Positions 5,461 through 9,146 of a DNA stretch of 9,146 bases are shown here, in pieces (the stretch's first letter is position 1; the number at the start of each line of letters is the position of its first letter). The notes under the pieces were generated by a model, which saw nothing but the letters and a program-made list of their open reading frames with translations, had not been told where the DNA came from and made no database searches. Position numbers and translations under genes: made by a program. The stretch spans positions 1 through 9,146 of the forward strand of contig JAEWPH010000169.1 in the NCBI GenBank assembly GCA_023460715.1, in the 5' to 3' direction. The DNA is from Pseudomonadota bacterium. GTDB taxonomy: Bacteria > Pseudomonadota > Gammaproteobacteria > Burkholderiales > Burkholderiaceae_C.

Positions 5461-7131
5461 TCACTGCGCCGCGGGGGTGTCCGTTGGTGCGGCGTTGACC
5501 GTGCGCAGGCGGCTGGGCGCCAGCACGCCGGCGGTGTCCAGGATCGGGTAGGCGATCGAGCAGATGTGCGAGTTGATCCGCTTGAGTTCGCTGATCAGGT
5601 CGATGTGCAGCGAACTAGTCTCCATGCTGGGCACCGTCTTATCGGACAGGCGCACCAGGTGGCTGGCCGCGTAGGCGCGTTCCAGGTCGCGGAAGCGCGC
5701 CTTCTCCTCCAGCAGCTTCTGCGCATCGCGCACGTTGCCGTTGAGGAACACGCTCATCCCCAAGCGCAGGTTGTCGATCAGGCGGCCGTGGAGCTCGGTG
5801 ATCTCGGCCATGCCGGCCTCGGAGAACTGGCGGCCCTTCTTGATCTTCTTGTCCTCGATGTCGATCAGCACGCGCTCGATGATGTCGCCCACCTGCTCCA
5901 TGTTGATGGTGAAGCTGATGATGTCCGTCCAGCGGCGGCTTTCCTCCTCGCCCATGCCCTCGCGCGAGATCTTGGTCAGGTAGTACTTGATGGACGAGTA
6001 CAGCTCGTCCACCTCGTCGTCCATCTTGCGCAGGCGTTCGGCCAGCTGCACATCGTTCTTCTGGATGACGTCGTGCACGCCCAGCAGCATGGTCTCGACC
6101 ACGTCGGCCTGGTAGAGCGCCTCGCGCGCGGCGCACGAGATGGCCAGCGAGGGCGTGGAGAGTGCGGACGGGTCCAGGTGGTGCGGGCGCCGGCTCTGCG
6201 TTCCCACGGGCTTGGGCAGCAGCCGTGCCACCCACTTGGCCACGGTCTGCGTGAAGCCGATGAACCCGATGCTGATGATGACGTTGAAGCCCAGGTGGAA
6301 GAGCACCACACCCTGCGCGGTGCCGGGCATGTGCGGCTGCACGTACTTGAGCCACAGTCCGATGAAGGGCGACACGATGATCACGCCCATCAGCTTGAAG
6401 GCCATGTTGCCCACGGTGACCTGGCGCACCTCGACGGCGGATTTGGCCGTGGTCAGTACGGCCAGCAGGCCGCTGCCCAGGTTAGCGCCCAGCACCAGGC
6501 CCAGGGCCACATCGAGCGGCACCACGCTGGAGGCGGCCATGGCCGCAATCAGCAGCACGATGGCGAGGCTGGAGTACGCCAGCACCGCCAGCATGGTGCC
6601 CATGAAGATCTCCAGCACGATGTCGCTGTTGAGCGAGCCCAGCATGGCCTTGATGATGGGTGAGGCCAGCATGGGGCCGCTGGCCTGCACCACCATTTCC
6701 AGCGCCAGCAGCATCAGCCCCAGGCCGATCAGCACCTTGCCGACCCGGCCGGGCGTGCTGGCCTGGCGGCTGACGAACAGCACCACGCCCACGAAGATGA
6801 ACAGCGGCGACAGCCACGACAGGTCGAACGAGAACAGCACCGACATCAGCGCCGTGCCCACGTCGGCGCCGCGCATCACCGCCAGCGCGGCCGGCAGCGT
6901 GATGAGGCCCTGGCCCACGAAGGACGATGTCATCAGCGAGGTGGCCGTGCTCGACTGCACCAGCGCCGTCACGCCCATGCCCGACAGCGCGGCGGTGAAG
7001 CGGTTGCCCATGCTGCGCGCCAGCATCGTGCGCAGGTTCGCGCCGAACACGCGCAGGACGCCCGTGCGCACGAGGTGGGTGCCCCAGACCAGCAGGGCCA
7101 CGGCGGACAACAGATTCAACAGGTGCTTCAT
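5461..7131 (-). CDS. Na/Pi cotransporter family protein with PhoU-like C-terminal domain
   Basis: A 556-residue inner-membrane protein of the Na/Pi-cotransporter II (NptA/YjbB-like) family. The N-terminal 300 or so residues are hydrophobic and hold the two inverted family repeats. The first has QSSTATS (59-65) and GADVGTA (88-94). The second has YSSLA (186-190) and GANLGS (215-220), so the usual Gln of the second QSS is Tyr here. Residues about 335-545 are charged and helical, with the look of a PhoU domain (VVETMLLGVHDVI, INMEQVGDIIERVLIDIEDK). Family members move phosphate with sodium, often outward in bacteria, but direction and substrate are not shown by sequence. The start is forced by an in-frame TGA 12 bases upstream. 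An AAGGAG motif is present, but its 14-base spacer is longer than usual. A 355-bp gap with a probable terminator separates it from lspA, so it is probably transcribed separately. Confidence 0.93.
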   Translation of the reverse strand: MKHLLNLLSAVALLVWGTHLVRTGVLRVFGANLRTMLARSMGNRFTAALSGMGVTALVQSSTATSLMTSSFVGQGLITLPAALAVMRGADVGTALMSVLFSFDLSWLSPLFIFVGVVLFVSRQASTPGRVGKVLIGLGLMLLALEMVVQASGPMLASPIIKAMLGSLNSDIVLEIFMGTMLAVLAYSSLAIVLLIAAMAASSVVPLDVALGLVLGANLGSGLLAVLTTAKSAVEVRQVTVGNMAFKLMGVIIVSPFIGLWLKYVQPHMPGTAQGVVLFHLGFNVIISIGFIGFTQTVAKWVARLLPKPVGTQSRRPHHLDPSALSTPSLAISCAAREALYQADVVETMLLGVHDVIQKNDVQLAERLRKMDDEVDELYSSIKYYLTKISREGMGEEESRRWTDIISFTINMEQVGDIIERVLIDIEDKKIKKGRQFSEAGMAEITELHGRLIDNLRLGMSVFLNGNVRDAQKLLEEKARFRDLERAYAASHLVRLSDKTVPSMETSSLHIDLISELKRINSHICSIAYPILDTAGVLAPSRLRTVNAAPTDTPAAQ

Positions 7132-7486
7132 GGGCGGAAATCAAACTCCTTCGAACGGCGGGCAGACAGCCACGTCCGCAGGGCGCACACGCTGCGCGCG
7201 CCGAACAGCACAGCATACTCCTGATTCCATAGCGAATCGGGTGGCAGCCACTGGCGCGGCCCTGTGAATACGCGCGGGCGCGGCAGGAATGCCGGGCCGC
7301 GGAACGGACGGGGCCTGCGCGCCGGGCGGTGCACCGCCGCCAAGGAGCGGGGAGGGGCACCCATCGTAGCGCCCGGCGGGCGGGCCGGTGTCAGCCAAAG
7401 CCCTGACTGTGGCGCGCTTGCGCCTGGGCGGTGGAACGCACAAGGCCCGCACGTGGCGGGCCCTGCAGCGGCCGAGGGCGGCCGTC
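7132..7486. other. 355-bp intergenic region between lspA and the Na/Pi gene
   Basis: No credible gene lies here. It holds a GC-rich hairpin just after lspA (7444-7462, listed separately), a 14-bp perfect palindrome GGCGGTGCACCGCC at 7325-7338, and a small dyad GATTC/GAATC at 7223-7238. The Na/Pi promoter should lie here, but I see only a weak TATGCT-like -10 on the minus strand near 7215 and no convincing -35. No clear Pho box was recognised. Open frames crossing this stretch are very Pro/Arg/Ala-rich and read as shadows. Confidence 0.6.
7444..7462 (-). terminator. Likely transcription terminator of the ileS-lspA operon
   Basis: GGCCCGC (7444-7450) and GCGGGCC (7456-7462) form a 7-bp all-GC stem with a 5-base loop, starting 24 bases beyond the lspA stop. 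On the minus strand it is followed by TTGTGCGTT, a weak T-rich tail. The position is right for a terminator. The poor uridine tract leaves some doubt. Confidence 0.5.
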
Positions 7487-7987
7487 TCAGCGCGAGCGCT
7501 TGACCCGCAGCAGTTCGTCCAGGATCAGGCAGGCCGCGCCGACGGTGATTGCAGAGTCCGCGATGTTGAAGGCCGGAAAGTGCCAGCTGCCGATATGGAA
7601 GTCCAGGAAGTCCACCACGTAGCCGTGCATCATGCGGTCCACCACGTTGCCCACGGCGCCGCCCAGGATGCTGGACAGCGAGAAGCAGAACAGTTTCTGC
7701 TCCGGGTGGGCGCGCAGCTGCCACAGGATGAACAGCGTGGCGACCACGCCGATGCCGGTGAACAGCCAGCGCTGCCAGCCGCCCGCGTCTGCCAGGAAGG
7801 AGAACGCCGCACCGGTGTTGTGGGCCCGCACGATGTTGAAGAAGCTGGTGATGTAGGTGGCATCGCCCAGCCGGTAGTAGCCCAGGATCAGCGTCTTGGT
7901 GAACTGGTCGAGGATCAGCAGCACCAGGGCCCAGGCCAGCCAGGGCCACAGCTTGCCGCCCAGGGCGGAAGAGGAAGCGCGCGCCAT
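7487..7987 (-). CDS. lspA: Lipoprotein signal peptidase (signal peptidase II)
   Basis: The inner-membrane aspartyl protease that cuts the signal peptide from diacylglyceryl-modified prolipoproteins. From the ATG at 7987 it is 166 residues, normal for the family, with four hydrophobic segments. Conserved blocks are LDQFTK near residue 27, [11 protein letters not shown] (56-66), GNVVDRM (113-119), and the two catalytic aspartates: D126 in [10 protein letters not shown] and D144 in FNIADSAI. The ileS stop and this start overlap as TGATG, so translation is probably coupled. A GTG one codon upstream (7990) would add a single residue and cannot be excluded. There is little Shine-Dalgarno signal, consistent with coupling. 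The ileS-lspA order is widespread in proteobacteria and the pair is probably one operon. Confidence 0.97.
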   Translation of the reverse strand: MARASSSALGGKLWPWLAWALVLLILDQFTKTLILGYYRLGDATYITSFFNIVRAHNTGAAFSFLADAGGWQRWLFTGIGVVATLFILWQLRAHPEQKLFCFSLSSILGGAVGNVVDRMMHGYVVDFLDFHIGSWHFPAFNIADSAITVGAACLILDELLRVKRSR

Positions 7988-9146
7988 CACGCGTACACCC
8001 GGTTTTCACCGGCGCCGAACAGGTTGCTGGTGCAGCGGCCGCAGATCGTCGGATGCGCCGCATCCTGGCCCACGTCGCTGCGGTAGTGCCAGCAGCGCTC
8101 GCATTTGGCATCGGAACTGGCTGTAACGCTGATCTGCAAAGCGCTTCCAGCTACCAAAGTGATAGCTGATGTGATGAACACGAATTTCAAGTCGTCTCCC
8201 AGGCTGGCCAGCAGCGCATGGTCTTCCGGCGCGGCCGTGAGCGTAACCGTGGCCTGCAGCGACGAGCCGACCTGGCCGGCGGCGCGCAGGGCCTCGATCT
8301 CCTTGTTCACGGCATCGCGCAGTTCGCGCAGGCGCGCCCACTTGGCGGACAGGCCGTCGTTGGCGCTGGCTTCTGCGCCGCCGACGTTGCCGTAGGTCTC
8401 CATGAAGATGGAGTCGGAGCGGCCGAAGGTCTTCCACGCCTCTTCGGCCGTGAACGACAGGAACGGCGCCATCCAGCGCAGCATGGCGTGCGTGATCTGG
8501 TACAGCGCGGTCTGTGCGCTGCGGCGCGCCAGGCTCTTGGGCGCTGTGGTGTACAGGCGGTCCTTGAGCACGTCGAGGTAGAAGCCGCCCAGGTCTTCCG
8601 AGCAGTACAGCTGCAGCTTGGCGACCACGGGGTGGAACTCGTACACCTTGTAGTGCGCCAGCATGGTGGCCTGGAACTCGGCCGCGCGCGTGAGCGCATA
8701 GCGGTCGATCTCCAGCATCTCGTCGAACGGCACGGCATCGGTGGCCGGGTCGAAGTCGCTCACGTTGGCCAGCAGGAAGCGCAGCGTGTTGCGGATGCGG
8801 CGGTAGGCATCGACCACGCGCGCCAGGATCTTGTCGTCGATGGCCAGGTCGCCCGAATAATCGGTCGAGGCCACCCACAGGCGGATGATTTCCGCGCCCA
8901 GCTTGCTCGACACGTCCTGCGGGGCCACGGTGTTGCCCAGCGACTTGCTCATCTTCTTGCCCTGGCCGTCGACGGTGAAGCCGTGCGTCAGCAGGCCGCG
9001 GTAGGGCGCGCGGCCGAAGATCGCCGAGGCCAGCAGCAGCGAGGAGTGGAACCAGCCGCGGTGCTGGTCCGAGCCTTCCAGGTAGAGGTCGGCCGGGAAG
9101 GCGGATTGTTCCTTGTGCGAGCCGCGCAGCACGGTCTGGTGGGTCG
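7987..9146 (-). CDS. ileS: Isoleucyl-tRNA synthetase, C-terminal part (runs off the window)
   Basis: The cytosolic class I synthetase that charges tRNA-Ile. About the last 385 of some 950 residues are present; the frame is open to the right edge, and the 5' part with the HIGH motif and editing domain lies outside. The visible sequence starts THQTV, then [20 protein letters not shown], and the KMSKS ATP-binding loop at 8941-8955. The helical anticodon-binding domain follows ([22 protein letters not shown], then [19 protein letters not shown]). The C-terminus is a zinc ribbon with CERC and CGRC pairs (near 8102 and 8037). Between the anticodon domain and zinc ribbon is a stretch with atypical codons and a repeat-like sequence (8137-8172), which keeps the frame. 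lspA follows with a 1-base overlap. In related bacteria ribF often lies upstream, but that cannot be seen. Confidence 0.97.
   Translation of the reverse strand, partial: THQTVLRGSHKEQSAFPADLYLEGSDQHRGWFHSSLLLASAIFGRAPYRGLLTHGFTVDGQGKKMSKSLGNTVAPQDVSSKLGAEIIRLWVASTDYSGDLAIDDKILARVVDAYRRIRNTLRFLLANVSDFDPATDAVPFDEMLEIDRYALTRAAEFQATMLAHYKVYEFHPVVAKLQLYCSEDLGGFYLDVLKDRLYTTAPKSLARRSAQTALYQITHAMLRWMAPFLSFTAEEAWKTFGRSDSIFMETYGNVGGAEASANDGLSAKWARLRELRDAVNKEIEALRAAGQVGSSLQATVTLTAAPEDHALLASLGDDLKFVFITSAITLVAGSALQISVTASSDAKCERCWHYRSDVGQDAAHPTICGRCTSNLFGAGENRVYA
8138..8167. repeat. Repeat-like element embedded in the ileS frame
   Basis: On the plus strand AAGCGCTT (8139-8146, a perfect palindrome) is followed closely by AGCTA (8149-8153) and TAGCT (8163-8167), an exact inverted pair around 9 bases. 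This resembles a short AGCGCT..CAGCTATCAAA-type intergenic repeat that I recall from Acidovorax-like genomes (memory, not a search). Here it is translated as part of ileS. The 12 ileS codons across 8137-8172 have only 4 with G or C at the third position, unlike the gene around them. Confidence 0.5.

Noticed and set aside
4273..6663. A 796-codon open frame on the plus strand
   Set aside because: It overlaps the LysR gene in another frame and the Na/Pi gene in antisense. The translation is dominated by Ala, Arg, Gly, His, Gln and Val with no domain, as expected from a GC-rich shadow frame.
7128..8111. A 327-codon minus-strand frame spanning the ileS end, lspA and the intergenic gap
   Set aside because: It is out of frame with both real genes, and its Arg/Pro/Ala/Gly-rich translation shows no family signal.
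1..9146. CRISPR arrays, tRNA or rRNA genes, phage or defence genes
   Set aside because: No regularly spaced direct repeats, no cloverleaf or rRNA-like sequence, and no integrase, transposase, nuclease or toxin-like frame was seen on either strand.

Overview
This window reads as ordinary, GC-rich chromosomal DNA from a betaproteobacterium, most likely family Comamonadaceae (Acidovorax or a close relative). That call rests on the strong GC bias at third codon positions, the ileS-lspA gene pair, the look of the proteins, and intergenic repeats that resemble ones I recall from that family. No database search was possible.

Layout, left to right. 92-985 (-) is a LysR-type regulator. It is divergent, across 93 bp, from 1079-2095 (+), an SBF-like (bile acid:sodium symporter fold, YfeH type) transporter. 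A 22-bp near-perfect palindrome sits between them. The gap 2096-2513 holds two repeat structures: a 270-bp element bounded by 18-bp perfect inverted repeats (2102-2371), and a chain of short stem-loops (about 2400-2521) that runs into the 3' end of the next gene. 2514-3578 (-) is a zinc- and NADP-dependent alcohol/aldehyde dehydrogenase of the YahK/cinnamyl-alcohol type. 3782-4180 (-) is a tautomerase-superfamily protein, divergent from a second LysR regulator at 4301-5173 (+). That regulator's stop overlaps the stop of a convergent 57-residue acidic small protein (5170-5343, -). 5461-7131 (-) is a Na/Pi-cotransporter-like protein with a PhoU-like tail. 7487-7987 (-) is lspA, coupled to the 3' part of ileS (7987-9146, -), which runs off the right edge.

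How the genes fit together. There are two classical LysR-plus-divergent-target modules (LysR/symporter and LysR/tautomerase), each with a plausible operator. The ileS-lspA pair is the housekeeping anchor; a likely terminator lies after lspA, so the Na/Pi gene probably has its own promoter. The dehydrogenase has no obvious functional partner here.

I found no phage, CRISPR, tRNA, rRNA or defence system, and nothing that amounts to a new multigene system. The most interesting observations are small-scale: the inverted-repeat-bounded element at 2102-2371, the repeat that appears to supply the dehydrogenase stop codon, and a patch of foreign-looking, repeat-like sequence inside the ileS reading frame (8137-8172).
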